Source of the DNA: Diplocarpon mali
Lineage: Eukaryota; Ascomycota; Leotiomycetes; Helotiales; Drepanopezizaceae
Length of the DNA stretch: 50,691 nt
Direction of reading: 5' to 3'
Assembly: GCA_024741835.1 (NCBI GenBank)
Contig: JAENRP010000298.1
Location: 1 to 50,691 of the forward strand
This document shows, piece by piece, positions 24,443 to 36,200 of this stretch (positions within the stretch are counted from its first letter, which is position 1; the number at the start of each line of letters is the position of its first letter). The position numbers and the translations under genes were made by a program. Below the pieces are notes generated by a model. The model was not told the DNA's origin, did no database searches, and saw nothing but the letters and a program-made list of their open reading frames with translations.

Positions 24443-25445
24443 GTGAAGTGCATGGACATTGAGAATGGATTTTTGCTTACAGTGCTAGTAAGACAGCATT
24501 CTCGCTGTTATAATGTGCCAATGATTTCAGTTTTGACTCGCAGTATGAAAGCTTTAAGAACAAGAAAAATGAAAGAAACTTTGAGATGTACTTTCCAACT
24601 GAGATCAGGCGTACTTCTTACCGGTTCTAAAAAATTGGATACAGAGGATCCTTGAGACACAAATCTCAAAAGATAATTTGCAGTTATTGGCAAGACTGAG
24701 AGAAGGTGAAGTTAAGAGCAATTTCTATGTAGAATAAACTGCTAGCCTTAGCTATAAGAGCTCAAAGAGTTTTAAGATGCAATTTGTGGTATGAATGAAA
24801 GTGCTCAAGCTTTGGTTTGCAGCTGCTTTCAGAACATTGATCTTGCTAAAACTGCTGAGATTCTTATAGAAAACAAATAGGGCAGGACTTTCAACCTTAA
24901 CTATAAGCATAAGAGTATATACAGATAAGTTGAACCTGCCCATTTAATAAATATCCAGTATGACCTTCTTTGGTAAAGATTGCCAGACCTAAGTAAAAGA
25001 CACTTGCTTAGGCACTAGCGCGATACCTAAGCGACTCTCTACTTCTTGTTAACTTTGAATCTCAATTAGTGGGTCATCTTCTAATAGATCAACAACACTG
25101 GCGATAATGGCATGTTGATTCTTGTGGTTACACTGAGAGATAGACTACATGTTCGGAAATTACCGCAGAAAGAGATACTAATCTGCAACGCCAAGTGAAA
25201 GTGCCAAATCTCAAGTTGAGAATCCTTGCATAAAGATATAACACCTGCAATGTCTCCTACTATAGAAGATTCTTTTGCATCAGAGAAAATGCCATTAGCA
25301 AAGCTTGTGCAGAAAGAAGCTGCAGTAAACGCAAAGGGAAAGGGCCAGAATAGTGCCTACGAAGGCAGGGATGCTAAGGTCAAGGAATTCGCATATAGAT
25401 ATGGCAGGTATATATAAGTGGTAGATTGCGAGAGTAAGAAGCTAG
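24443..25445 (+). pseudogene. RIP-decayed frame of unknown family
   Basis: One reading frame stays coding-like for about 330 codons, broken only by TAG, TAA and TGA codons that would be Gln or Trp before C-to-T or G-to-A changes. Recognisable pieces are MKCMDIENGFLLTVL near the start and a cleaner stretch at 25226-25417 (HKDITPAMSPTIEDSFASEK, then a Lys/Ala-rich part). I do not recognise the family. It lies directly before repeat copy B and may belong to the same decayed element. Confidence 0.42.
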
Positions 25446-25631
25446 AGAAAAAAAATATTCTATGATAGTGCAAGGTGTATGCTATTTCCCTGAGTTTCTT
25501 AAATGTCATTGGAATGCTATTTTTCTCTCATTATAACATGCTATATCAGGTATACACTATATAGCATAAGCTAGAAACGCTTCATTCGGATGTATATGTA
25601 AGGATAACATAGCTCAAAACTCCTTGCTTCT

Positions 25632-26240
25632 TTACTATTTAGCCTATTATACTTAGTTTTTCTAATTACTTGAAGAAAAGTCTAATATATACTTGATCGA
25701 TAGCCGTTCCCTAGAAGTCTTGGGCAAGTAGATTGCCCAAAAGTACCTTGATAAATAGAATCGCCTTATATTCTCTATCTTAAGATAATCCCTCAACGCT
25801 AATAGCGGCTATTTATTTAATTATATCAAGCTTCTTCATAGTCATCAGTGGCTTTTAGTCGTAATCATTCTTATTGGCTTTATGTAAAATTGTTAAAATG
25901 TATCCTTTTCCTTTTCCTCCTCCTCCTCCTCCTTATATACAATAAATACAATAAATTGCCCTTTTCCCCTTTACATCCTTTATTAAGCCTCTTCTCTAGT
26001 TATAGGTATATATTTAAATAATCTTGAAGCACGCAAGTAGAGGCCGCAAGTAAAGGGTACTCATAAAAGAGGCAGTATAATGGAAAGAAAAAAATTTCAA
26101 CCCGTCGTTTTCGAGAGTTCTGGCTTTATTCAACCCAAGGTTTTTTTATTTCATAGTCGAATGTATTCGATCTCGCTCTGCAGACTATTAAAGAGTCTGC
26201 AGGTTCGTATGAGATACCGCATATAGGTATTTGTCTCCCA
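25632..26240 (+). repeat. ~600-bp LTR-like repeat, copy B
   Basis: Direct-orientation copy of the repeat family that includes 22185-22780 (inverted) and 27950-28551. It has a CCTCCTCC microsatellite next to TTATATACAATAAATAC at about 25916-25950, then a conserved CCCCTTTACAT-CTTTATTAAGCCTCTTCTCTAG block. B and C are in the same direction with about 1.7 kb between them, so they could be the two LTRs of a small element. Confidence 0.72.
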
Positions 26241-27190
26241 TTGGATTGCTATAAGCTTATGCTTGTCTCTAGAATTACCTTGGCGACTATAGTAGTGGTT
26301 AGTATCATAGTGGGCAAGAATGCTGAGAATGAGTCATTAATTACAAATAGAGACTTAGTACCAGTAAATTCAGGGTATTTCACAAAGCTCTTTAAGAAAA
26401 GAGAAGAACCTAGGGTTGCTATTAAACTGAAACCAATATGCCAGTTCCAGGCGCAAGCAAGGAAAACTTAGTATAAATGTACTAGCTTTCTCCTACAAAT
26501 AGAGCATTCCGATAATTTTTCTTATAGACTCATCTAAGATCAACGTAGAGCAGTGTCCTAGAGAACTCTGGATACATCGCTGAACAAGACTTCGAGGTCT
26601 GGTTTATTCTTAGGACTATTAGAAGCTAACTTTAAGCATAGTTATATCATAGCATAGCTCCGAAGACACAACAGTATAAAAGAAGAGGAATAACCAACAT
26701 GAGCATATATAAGCTGGGGGGAAGTTTTGAGGTCAAAGCGGGTGTGAACAAGCTTAAGAAATTCATTGCAGCTTGCATCGCGACAAAGAATCCATTTAGC
26801 GGTGAGTATATAGAGGAATAGAATTCAGCATTCAAAGAATATAAAAGCTTAAGCCTAGAAATCCTCTGCGTTGATGGCAAGAAGTGGGCGGACAAGAAGT
26901 CATGGGATGACAAGTTCTAGAAGGAATAGGAGCTTAAGTAAAAGACATTGGATAAGTGTTCTATCAAAGAAAACATTTTTGCTGCTTAAGAATCTGAGCA
27001 ATCCGTATTATTATATGACATGGGCGTAAAATTGATAGATATTGACTGTGAGGCAGCTGCTTAACAAGGCAAAAGATGCTTTTGAATGTTAGACATCCCC
27101 TACCTTTCATAACAACAGCGTTCAATAGATTGCTGCCGCAGCGTGTCAGTAGATACACACACTTTGCATTTTGAGGTATCTTTGCTATAT
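26241..27190 (+). pseudogene. RIP-decayed coding remnants between repeats B and C
   Basis: Two adjoining frames stay coding-like: 26241 to about 26690, and 26702 to about 27190. The second has eight stops, all explicable as former Gln or Trp codons, and clear coding-like pieces such as LGGSFEVKAGVNKLKKFIAA and VDGKKWADKKSWDDKF. No domain is recognised. Position between two direct ~600-bp repeats suggests the internal part of a short or non-autonomous LTR element, but a fragment of a host gene is possible. Confidence 0.4.
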
Positions 27191-27240
27191 ATGTACTTGC
27201 CATATCCTCGAAGCTTGAAATGCTGCGCTATCAATTGATT

Positions 27241-27949
27241 CCATATGCATTCTAAGTCAGAAAGCGCTTTTGTGAGATGTGTTTGACAGGAATTTGAATT
27301 GGTTAGGCACTTAAGGGGAGTGGATTTCTTTTTCTTTAGCCCTTGATCTCTAAGTCCCTCTAAGCCATGGTCTCACAGTCCCCTTTATTATATTACCTCT
27401 TCTTGGAGATTAACACCCTGGAAATACTGGTCAGCGGGCCTAAGAGGAACAGCAAAGCTCTCGGCTTCACGGCCGCCTATAGCCGGAGGTGACCGTCGCT
27501 ACGAAATCACTAATATGGCCCTTTAAATAGCCCTACTTCTTGGAACTCTCTATACTCCTATTTAGAGTGGGCCTCGAGAATGACCTTGAGAAACACCTCG
27601 AGCATAGCCCTTAAAATAGCCTTAAGGAAAAGCCTTAATAGTAACCTAATTAAGCTTAATTTGAATTCTACATATAATATTCCCCTTTTTACTATTTTGA
27701 GACGCTATACTATATATTCATCTATTAGGAGAAACTGTTGGTATCGCATTAAGTGATTGTGTGCAAAGTTGAAGCCTTCTTGAATACATTGGGTGATATT
27801 CGATCGTAAAAGCTTGCTCTTGAAGCTACTCTTCGAGAGCGTAGAGTAAATACAATAGTGCCAAGTCTTTTAGTCATGTGACAGGTCACATGACCGTCAA
27901 TCATATGACCTGTATCCCGACAGAAACTAGTATAGAAGCTCATTATATA
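27241..27949. other. AT-rich spacer with inverted repeat
   Basis: No gene. At 27874-27893 a perfect 9-bp inverted repeat TCATGTGAC-AG-GTCACATGA is followed by a degenerate third copy (CATATGACC). A moderately GC-rich patch lies at about 27430-27500. Confidence 0.55.
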
Positions 27950-28551
27950 TTTACTATTTAGCTTAGCATATCTGATTCCTAACTACTTAGGTAAGAGTTT
28001 AAGCTATACCTCAGTCGATACTTATTCCTTCTAAGTCCTAGGCGAGTACGTTTCCGCAAGGTGCCTTGATAAGTAGACTCGCTTCAAGTTCGCTATTTTA
28101 ATATAAGCCTTTTATACTAATAGCACCTGTTTATTTTATTATATTAAGTGTCTCACCAGTAAGTAACAGCTCTCGATTATAAGCCTCCTTATCGATTTCA
28201 TAAACTTTTCGAAGCATATTCTTTTCCTTCCTCTTCCTCCCTATATAATATAAATTGCCTTTTTCCCCTTTACAGCATTTATTAAGCCTCTTCTCTAGTC
28301 GTTGGTATATATTTAATTAGTCTTAGAATATGCAAGCGGAGGTCGAAAGTAATTGGTGTTTATAAAAGAGGTAATATAGAACTTCTTTATTCTAAAGCTT
28401 TCGAAAAGTACTATTTTATTTGATTTAGGGTAGGATTACTAATTAGTTTAAAGGACTTAATCTCGGCTTTGCAAATTCTTTAAAATGAATCTAAAGAATC
28501 CACAGGTTCGTAGGAGACATTTTGTATAGGTATTGAGTCGTCGCCTCCCCT
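27950..28551 (+). repeat. ~600-bp LTR-like repeat, copy C
   Basis: Third copy of the repeat seen at 22185-22780 (inverted) and 25632-26240. It keeps the order of all landmark blocks, including CTCGATACTTATTCC-like, AATTGCCTTTTTCCCC and AAGCCTCTTCTCTAG, and ends near GAGTCGTCGCCTCCCC. End points are approximate because the copies have diverged. Confidence 0.72.
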
Positions 28552-29407
28552 TTGTTGCGCCGCGAGGAGCCTGAGGCTATAAGGACCAGCTTATAGAATC
28601 AGCCTCTGAAGTGGCCTTGGAGCAACCTTATTTAAGGAACTTAGATATATAGTTAGATTCGAATTTACGAGCTTCTGCTAACCACTTGGGGAAACCCCTA
28701 GTTTCACAGCTCGACACCCTTTCTATTCTTTAATAGAGCGTCGTAGCAATAGAGGTCTGGAAAATCTATGCTATAGCTTGCAAAGGGTTATAGATATTAG
28801 CGCTGGCGACAGTGCGTACATTAAATTGAATTATATAATGAACTATTTTTAATAACCTAAGTAAAGGTTCTTAAGTTTGAAATAAACCACTCTCTTGTTC
28901 ACTGATTTGACCGTGGCAAAGCGAGGTCCCCTGGCCTCGGAGCTTGCGTAGGGCCGCCGGGGCAAAGACCTTGTCTTTGTAAAGTAGGATTCGAAGATTT
29001 ATGGCAATAGCTGGTTCGGCAACCCCACTCTTCTGCCCAGAACCCGCAAGAGTTGGGGAAAGTAATATTTTGCATTAATTTTACATTAAAACTTAGATCA
29101 AGTCAACCATCGTTGTATGGAATAAAAGAAAAAAGAATCCTTCTTGTGCCGAATTTGAATTTGTCGTGTATTACAATGCATCCCATGTTATTCGAGTCTA
29201 GCTTAACCTCCAATCAAGGTAGATTGATCTCAATAAATTTCACAAGCGATTCGTACCTCTGAATTCTGCGATGAAGTTTTATCATTTTTGAAATGAAACC
29301 TTTGATAATAGTGAAGTAAGGATAAAATACATATAACAGTAGAAAATTACTCAAAGCTTCAATCAATTTATTCTTATAATTCTAATTCAATTTTTACCCA
29401 AGATATG
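28552..29407. other. AT-rich spacer before the Gypsy element
   Basis: No gene is supported. A GC-rich patch of about 90 bases at 28905-28990 stands out from its AT-rich surroundings, with an imperfect inverted repeat CGAGGTCCCCTGGCCTCGG. It differs in sequence from the 23-bp palindrome family further right. Confidence 0.45.
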
Positions 29408-29940
29408 TTGTAGAGACCTGAGATGGATAGGTCTTGTGACATATATCACATGATCGACGCAGGATAGTGGGAGGATAAAAGGGCCATCTTCTATATATAG
29501 AGATAGCGCATATTGCTATAGTATTGAATATACCCTATACTTAGGACTTATTCCTAATATCTTATCTAAGAGAGCCCGCTTATAGTACTTCCTCCTCTTT
29601 ATTTTTAGGTCTTCCCTTAGGCCTATTCTTGTATTATCTCCCTTCTGTTTTATATTAGTGACCTACGCAGGGACTGATTTCTTAAGATTTCCATCCCTAT
29701 ATAACCTTATCGATCTCTTGGTTCGCAAACAAGAGACCGGCCTTTGAAATACGTCTTCGAAACACTTATAGCATCTTAATTAACTTTAAAAACCTTATCC
29801 TCAATCGCCTAGTTACTTGGAACTGTCGATTTTCGTTTAGCAACTATTAATAACCTTAGATTTTCCCTTTTCGGCTTTGCTTTAAAAACCCCTATTTTCT
29901 TCCTTAACTCTGAGATTTTCGGAATTTTCGGCTTCCTAGT
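29408..29940 (+). promoter_or_regulatory. Probable 5' LTR/leader of the Gypsy element
   Basis: The stretch starts with TGTTGTAGAG and holds TGTGAC-ATATA-TCACATGA, a GGATAAAAGG box and TATATATAGAG, followed by a pyrimidine-rich leader before the gag start at 29941. That layout is usual for fungal Gypsy LTR and leader sequence. I could not find a matching 3' LTR, so the ends are unproven. Confidence 0.45.
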
Positions 29941-31335
29941 ATGAAAAGTTTAGCGAACCCTATAATAGCAATCTCAAACAGCAGTAGTTTTAAGTACTCG
30001 AGTAATACTAAGCGCAAACTCCAACCGGAAGTATCTCCTTAAAATCTTTAGAAATCCGAATCTGATAATTTAGCCGCCTCAACTTAATAGAACTCTAAAA
30101 ACGGCCCCGGAATCGTCTCTAGAGACCCCTTTATTCTAAGGACCAATGGGAATTAGCCTAAAGGCTAAGAAGAATCTTAAATACAAACCTTATCTTAGAA
30201 ATTTGTCTTAGATTAAGTAAACCTTATCTTATTGCAATTAGTTGCAACGCTCCTATTAGCTATTTAGCACCCACTTAGAATCTCTTAGCAAACTTAGATT
30301 AAACTTTTAGCGGAATCCGGAATTCCACTCCTAAGCCTAGCCTATAAGTAGAAGGATAAAAAGACATCCTTAAACAACTTAAGGCCGCCACCTACTTTTT
30401 CAATATCAATACTAGAAAACACTAAAAACAATATCAATTTTAAACTTTTCGCTAACCCTTTGTCCAAATCTTTTCAAACTCGTCCTAGTCACTTTAAGAT
30501 TGACTCGGATTCTAAACGTTCTTTAAGCCCTTTTAAATTTTAAAGTACTCCTCTTAGCAACTAATTATGCGATATCAAGGCTTCCCCTTTGCCTCCTATA
30601 GATTCTATCAACCCGGACAGTTAGTATAAAATGATAATAGCCGCATTTAAGGCTATTACTAGCCACTTTCCCCTCCCTAGTTCCCTTAGTGCTCCTTACT
30701 TTACAAGAGCTAATATTACTAATTTCCTTAAGCAATATAAGGAAACTTATTACAATTTTGGTATTCTATAAGCAGATATAATTTCTCAGCTCCCTTGCTA
30801 TTATAACTATATAAGTAAAGATATTATCAAATCCCTCCTCGAATAGAAGACGTATAATTTATAAGAACTCCTTATTAAGGCTCTTAAGTCTGAATTCCGA
30901 GAATTTGATAGATAGCAGATTCGCAATACTCTAGCTTTCTTAAAGGAATTTATTCTAGTCACTCGAACTCCTAAAGAACTTAAGAACTACTATCGGACTT
31001 TTACTTATATATCGAATACTTTAATCAGCTAGAAAATACTTAGCGAAGTTGAACAAGGCCGCCTTTTCTTGCTCAGATTACCTACTGGCCTCTGAAACAA
31101 GATCATTAAGCATTTTAAGATCAATAAGCAAGACCCTATAACCTTTGCCTCATTTAAGGAATTCTCGGCCTTTGCTTTAAAATCAGATCTTAGTAAGAGA
31201 ACTATTGATACTATAGAATAGGAAAAAGCCTTTACTCCCTCCTATACTAAAGACCTTAAGAGCCTGGTTCAAGAACACTCGAAAGCTTTAGAAGTTATGG
31301 AGGAGGTAAAGAAGAACCTAATAGTTATACCTTTT

Positions 31336-31358
31336 ACTCGCGGTCCCGACCTAGGAGT
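31336..31358. repeat. 23-bp GC palindrome, copy 1 (Gypsy gag)
   Basis: ACTCGCGGTCC-C-GACCTAGGAGT. Left arm of the ACTCGCGG type, right arm of the CCTAGGAGT type. It is read in the gag frame as TRGPDLGV. Confidence 0.85.
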
Positions 31359-32685
31359 AAGATCCAACCTTAGAATTAAGGAACTTAAGACCTAATTTAT
31401 AGAACTCTGAATCTAAAGCTTAGAAACTAAGATTAATAATCTCTTATAGGAAAAACAGTATATTCTGCAATTTAGTAATAGGCAAAACTCAGCCACTATA
31501 AGCCAACCTAGTAGTTCCTATTACCAGACTCCTACTTCTTATCATTCGGAACAACCAGCTAATATAAGAACGCAACAGCTGGCTAAAGAAGGAGGAATTG
31601 ATCCCAACTAGCACTCTACTAATATCAATACTATAGGATACTAAGGAAACGGCAATAGAAGACGACTAACCTGCAACTTTTACAATAATAAAGAACCCAA
31701 CTGCGCTCTATATAAGTATCGTAATAATTGCCCTCTTTTCCTTCGTTTTATTAATACTAGAGTTATATATATTAACAAGTATAGGATGCTTTGCATTAGA
31801 GATCCTAGGCTAGAAGCTATCCCTATTAAAAAGCACTAGAATCACTTATAGTTACAGACTATTCGAACGATAATATATAATACGAAATAGGACGAGAATT
31901 TGGTTGAACGATAGCGTATTATAGAAATGAACGCTAAAATTCCAACTTATATATATATAGGTCCAACTAGCAACCTACCTAAAGGAGTTCTTAAAGAACT
32001 GGCTTCTGATTAAACAGCTATAGAAGTTAGAGGTATCTCTATCTTAGGATAGGTTAATAATAATGTGTCTACTAATATTAATGCTGCTTCTGTATTTAGA
32101 AACCCTCGGAATACTCATCGTCCTTCTAAATCTACCACTCCTCTAATACTAATAAAACTAGCCAAAGTCCAGAAATCAATGCGTGCAACTCGGGAATCTT
32201 AATATAGAGTCCAAACGCTAAAAGACACCTAACAATCTAGAACCGCAGTGGATAAGGATGAAGCTGATATAGTAGATAAATTGATCAGAGATGTAATAGA
32301 CGAAGATAGCTTTAAGCTTGAAGATTAAGAAGTCGAAGTTATTACGCAGACCCTTAACCTTAAGCGAAAGAGATAGATATTAAAACAGGAGAAATTCATT
32401 AATAAATACGCTAATTCAATTACAATAGAGAAAGCCGTAGAGAATGTTATAGCCTAGCAAATTAACCTTATATTTAAAGACCTATTTGATTTAATTAAAC
32501 GCTTTAATAAAGTGCTAAGAAAGCATATCCCAATTGCCTTTAAAGATTTAAATAATAATAAGGAAATGGAAATTGTAATGCGAAAGAACTCCAAGAAGCA
32601 CCTAGCCTTAATCAAATGTCTCTAAATTGCAAAAGACAAAGGAACCTAAAGGTACTATAATATTATGGCAATAGCTTTAATATCT

Positions 32686-32690
32686 TAGAA
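32686..32690. repeat. Target-site duplication TAGAA (left)
   Basis: TAGAA here and at 38681-38685 directly flank the two Copia LTRs. A 5-bp duplication is normal for LTR retrotransposon integration. Confidence 0.88.
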
Positions 32691-32885
32691 TATTGAGATG
32701 GGTGATATAGCTATCACTCTGATGTATTGTTATGTGACCCTACTGCTTAGTCAGTAGGATGTTGATACGTATATAGCTATAAGAAAGAAAGGGGTAACCT
32801 TCCTTCCCTAACTCTTACTAATATATCGACTATCGACCTTTAGAAGTTTCTTATACCTACTGCGCCGACTCACTTAAGCTTAATA
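32691..32885 (+). repeat. Copia 5' LTR, 195 bp
   Basis: It starts TATTGAGATG and ends AAGCTTAATA. It matches 38486-38680 along its whole 195-bp length, with about a dozen differences that are mostly C-T or G-A. The partner keeps the ends TATTGAG and CTCAATA, a 7-bp inverted repeat; here the right end has CTTAATA. A GTTATGTGACCC motif near 32729 matches the CATGTGAC motif of other elements in this region. GGTTATAAGCC right after the LTR may be a damaged primer-binding site. Confidence 0.92.
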
Positions 32886-33005
32886 GGTTATAAGCCTTAG
32901 ATAGACTGATAACAGATTATTGACTTCCCTTGGAAAGCACTTGCGCTGCAACTGTTAGTAGGAAGTTGAACGAGACTTATAGTAAGAGGCGAGCAATCGG
33001 CGAAT

Positions 33006-33136
33006 AGGAGGTATGATTCCCTATTTAGCCAACCTGTATTGCAAGAGGTGTGATTCCTTGCTCTATAACCCCTTTGGTACTACAAGAGGTGTGATTCCTT
33101 GCTTTACTATGTTTTATAGGAGGTGTGATTCCCTGC
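33006..33136 (+). repeat. Copia leader repeat, four units of GAGGTGTGATTCC(C/T)TG
   Basis: Four near-identical 16-18-bp units lie at about 33006, 33043, 33084 and 33118, separated by 20-40 bases of other sequence, with weaker relatives (GACAAGAGGACTTCC, GACAGGAGGAGTGCCC) further down before the gag start. They lie in the untranslated leader between the 5' LTR and the ATG at 33292. A packaging or translation signal is possible; nothing in the sequence proves it. Confidence 0.75.
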
Positions 33137-33291
33137 GTTATAACCTAAAAACCCTTTTCGACAAGAGGACTTCCTCCCCATTTAATACTTCTATAACACC
33201 CGCTATTTAATCATTTCGACTTTTCGACAGGAGGAGTGCCCTTAACCATTTAATTTATTTGATTTTAAACGCAATTCTATTCGAAACGGCA

Positions 33292-36200
33292 ATGGCTTCT
33301 AATTCCGATCGAAACACTAGGCTCAGAGACCTCCAACTCTCTCGAAAGAACTGGCAACGATGGTTCGACGATTTAGAGCTTTACTTCAAGAGCAAAGGCA
33401 TTAAAATAGCGATTCAAAAGACACTTGTTAAATACGCGAGAACAGCCCCTTATACTCCCTCTACCGATTCGTCTACTTCCACTTCAATAGCTAATACAAC
33501 TGCTAAGGATTTACTAGATATACTAAATAAGCTTAGCCTAGGAGCTTTAGTAGATAATAACTGAGAATCCTAAAGGCAGATTTTGAATATGGAAAAGGAG
33601 AAGGAGTATAGGCTGGCCTTAGCTAAATGTAAGCTTAAGATCAATAGAGGTTTAAGCGACGAAGACTGAGATTTTATTCGAATTTACAATAACGCAAAGA
33701 TAAGATGGGATACTTTAAAGGCAAAATACTTTCGGACAACTGCCCTTAATACCTAGCATCTGCTATAGCAGATCACTTCATTTTAGTATAGAAAAGATAA
33801 AGATGGCAAGGATATAGATATGAATATAGACTCTGCTTAGTCTATACTGCGTAAAGCAAGGAGGAGAGTAAGAGCCGCAGATCCTAGGATAGCTATGACT
33901 TTTGGGGAAACTTAGCTTTTTGGTTTCCTACTTAATAGCCTCCCTCTTAAGTTCGCTATTATGAAACAATCTCTTCTTGTCCAACCCAACCTTAAGATCT
34001 ATAAGAAGATCGACCTCCTTCGAACTGTCGAGCAAGACCTCGAAGGACACTCTAAATCGGCAAATGCCGCGTTATAGGGCAAAGACAAGCTTAAGAAGAG
34101 GAAGGAGCGCGGGACGAGCCCTCAAGCTCATCGGGGATGCTACTTCTATGACGGTACTTATAATATTACTAATTGTGAAGTTAAAAGGCAATTGATCGAT
34201 ATAGTCGCTAGCTTTAATGTTAAGAAGCAATCGAAGCAGAAGTCAAGAAGCAAACTGCCCTTATCCTGCTAAAGGCCGTAACTATTAAGGAAAGGCAAAG
34301 GAAAAGGCTATTTAGCCAGAACTTTAGCAGACACCTCTAATAACGATAGTGGGTCATCTGAACCTAAATCCACTTCCGATGATTCAGACGATAATTATAA
34401 TAAAGATGCCTACGTCTTAAAAGCCGATCTCTGTAAGATCCTTGAATCCGACTAGTATAGTGATACTAGTTGCATAGCATATATAACTGACAAACCCTAC
34501 CTATTTAAAGGCCTGCTTACTAAAATAAAAAGGCGCTCTATTAAGGTTGGTGGTAGAAGGTTGTATGCGGACTCGATAGGTATAGTAGAGATAAATATCG
34601 CTAGCGTTTCTTTCCTTTTATAAAATGTTCTCCTTATACCTAGCTTAGGTATCAATCTCTTATCTAGCTGCAAGATCTATATAGAGTTGAATTGTATAAG
34701 AGTTTTTAATAATTAATTTATATAGTTTATAAATAACGACTATAAAGTGATCTTTAAGGCTAAAATTAAAGATGGACTTTATATTATCTTAAAGGTGATA
34801 TTATAGAAATTGACTCCTGGGCTGGACCTACGAGTGGGTTCCTTTAAGGAAAGTGCACTTTCTGCCCTAATATAATTGAGCGAGGATAGGGAGAATAGAT
34901 GGACTCCTAAGCTAGGATCGCAAGTAAAATTCGCGAAAATGACTCCTGAGCCGGGACTATAGATGGATTGCAAAGTGTCCTCGAAGATGACTCTTAAGCC
35001 GGGATCACAAGTGAATTTGGCAGAAATGACTCCTAGGCCAGGACCGCGAGTGGATTTTGCAAATTCCGGGAAATCGACTCCTAAGCCGGGACCGCGAGTG
35101 GATCTTGCGGTTTCACTAAAAACGACTCCTGAGCCGGGCTCTCAATTAGAAAACGGCAAAACCTCGAACTGCTATCACCAGTCCTTTCTAGCTGCTGATA
35201 ACGAAGTATCGACTAATAATAGGCTACTAAAGCTGTTAGAAACTGAAAGCCTATTAAGGTATTAGCTAATGTATAGAAGATTCGCGTATCTAAGACTAGA
35301 GAAATTAAAGGGCCTGCATAAGGTCTTAACCCTAAAACAGAAGATCTAAGTACTAAAGGATCGCCTGGTATGCCGAATTTGCAAGCTAATAAAACTTCGA
35401 AATCAGACGCGAATTAAGCTTAGTCTATAGAAAGATTCGATACTAGCGCTAATATCTATCGATACTGCTGGACTATTCATAACCTTAATTAGAGGAAATA
35501 ATTGGTTTTCTCAAATAGTAGATAACTCCACTCGGCAGATATGGACCATTTGCGCTAGGACCAAATCTGAGCTTATAGAAAAGCTGGAAACTTGGAAAGT
35601 GATAGAGGAACGCTGGACCTAGTTAAAGCTAATAGCTATTAGGTCTGATAACGCATTAGAGATTAGGGCAAAGCTTGACGAATGGGTAAAATAAGGAGTT
35701 TATTACAAACTAACTATAATATACAAAGGTTCCTATTAGAATGGTATTGCTAAGCGAAGCATTTAATAAGTAGAGACTGACTATCGCGCTCTACTGCAAG
35801 ATGCTGACTTACTACTGGAATTCTGGGACCTTGCGATTGAGGCAGACGTATACCTGCGAAATAGAATAGGTAGTGGGCCAATAGTCAATAGCACTCGAAT
35901 ATCACTATACGAGGCATATTTCAGATAGAAACCAAGCCTAGACTACATCTGCGTCTTTAGAAGCGTCTGCTACTCCTATATTAGCCCGAAGTCCTAGCCC
36001 GTGGGTATAAAGAGCAAGAAGCTAATGGACTAAGGTAGAGAGTGTATATTTGTTAGGTATATTGAATAGATAATAAAGCAATAGATAGTATACGCGCTAG
36101 ACCTAAGGCGAGTAATTATATCTTTAGTAGTTGAGTTTAATAAATCTCAAAATAGGGGAGAGCTATCCTTAAAGCTCCGTATACCTAGAGATTCGCAAGG

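Larger units (their letters stand above)
29941..32690 (+). pseudogene. Gypsy gag and N-terminal pol region, RIP-mutated
   Basis: A single frame runs from the ATG at 29941 (MKSLANPIIAISNS) to the Copia insertion, about 916 codons, broken by TAG/TAA and a few TGA codons. It contains a gag-like helical region (NITNFLKQYKETYYNFGIL; EFREFDRQQIRNTLAFLKEF if the stops are read as Gln). A damaged knuckle-like region follows (CNFYNN...CALYKYRNNCP), then a basic/acidic linker that leads into the protease region resuming after the insertion at 38686. One 23-bp palindrome at 31336 is read in frame as TRGPDLGV. Retrotransposon gag forms the virus-like particle; this copy cannot make a full protein. Confidence 0.75.

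Noticed and set aside
28905..28990. GC-rich patch with CGAGGTCCCCTGGCCTCGG as another palindrome copy
   Set aside because: Its arms do not match the ACTCGCGG/ACTCCTAGG consensus and its length differs, so it was not counted.
34813..35147. CRISPR-like array (repeats with unique spacers)
   Set aside because: The spacers are coding, partly similar to each other, and the repeats are part of a Copia polyprotein in a eukaryote. No cas-like genes are present.
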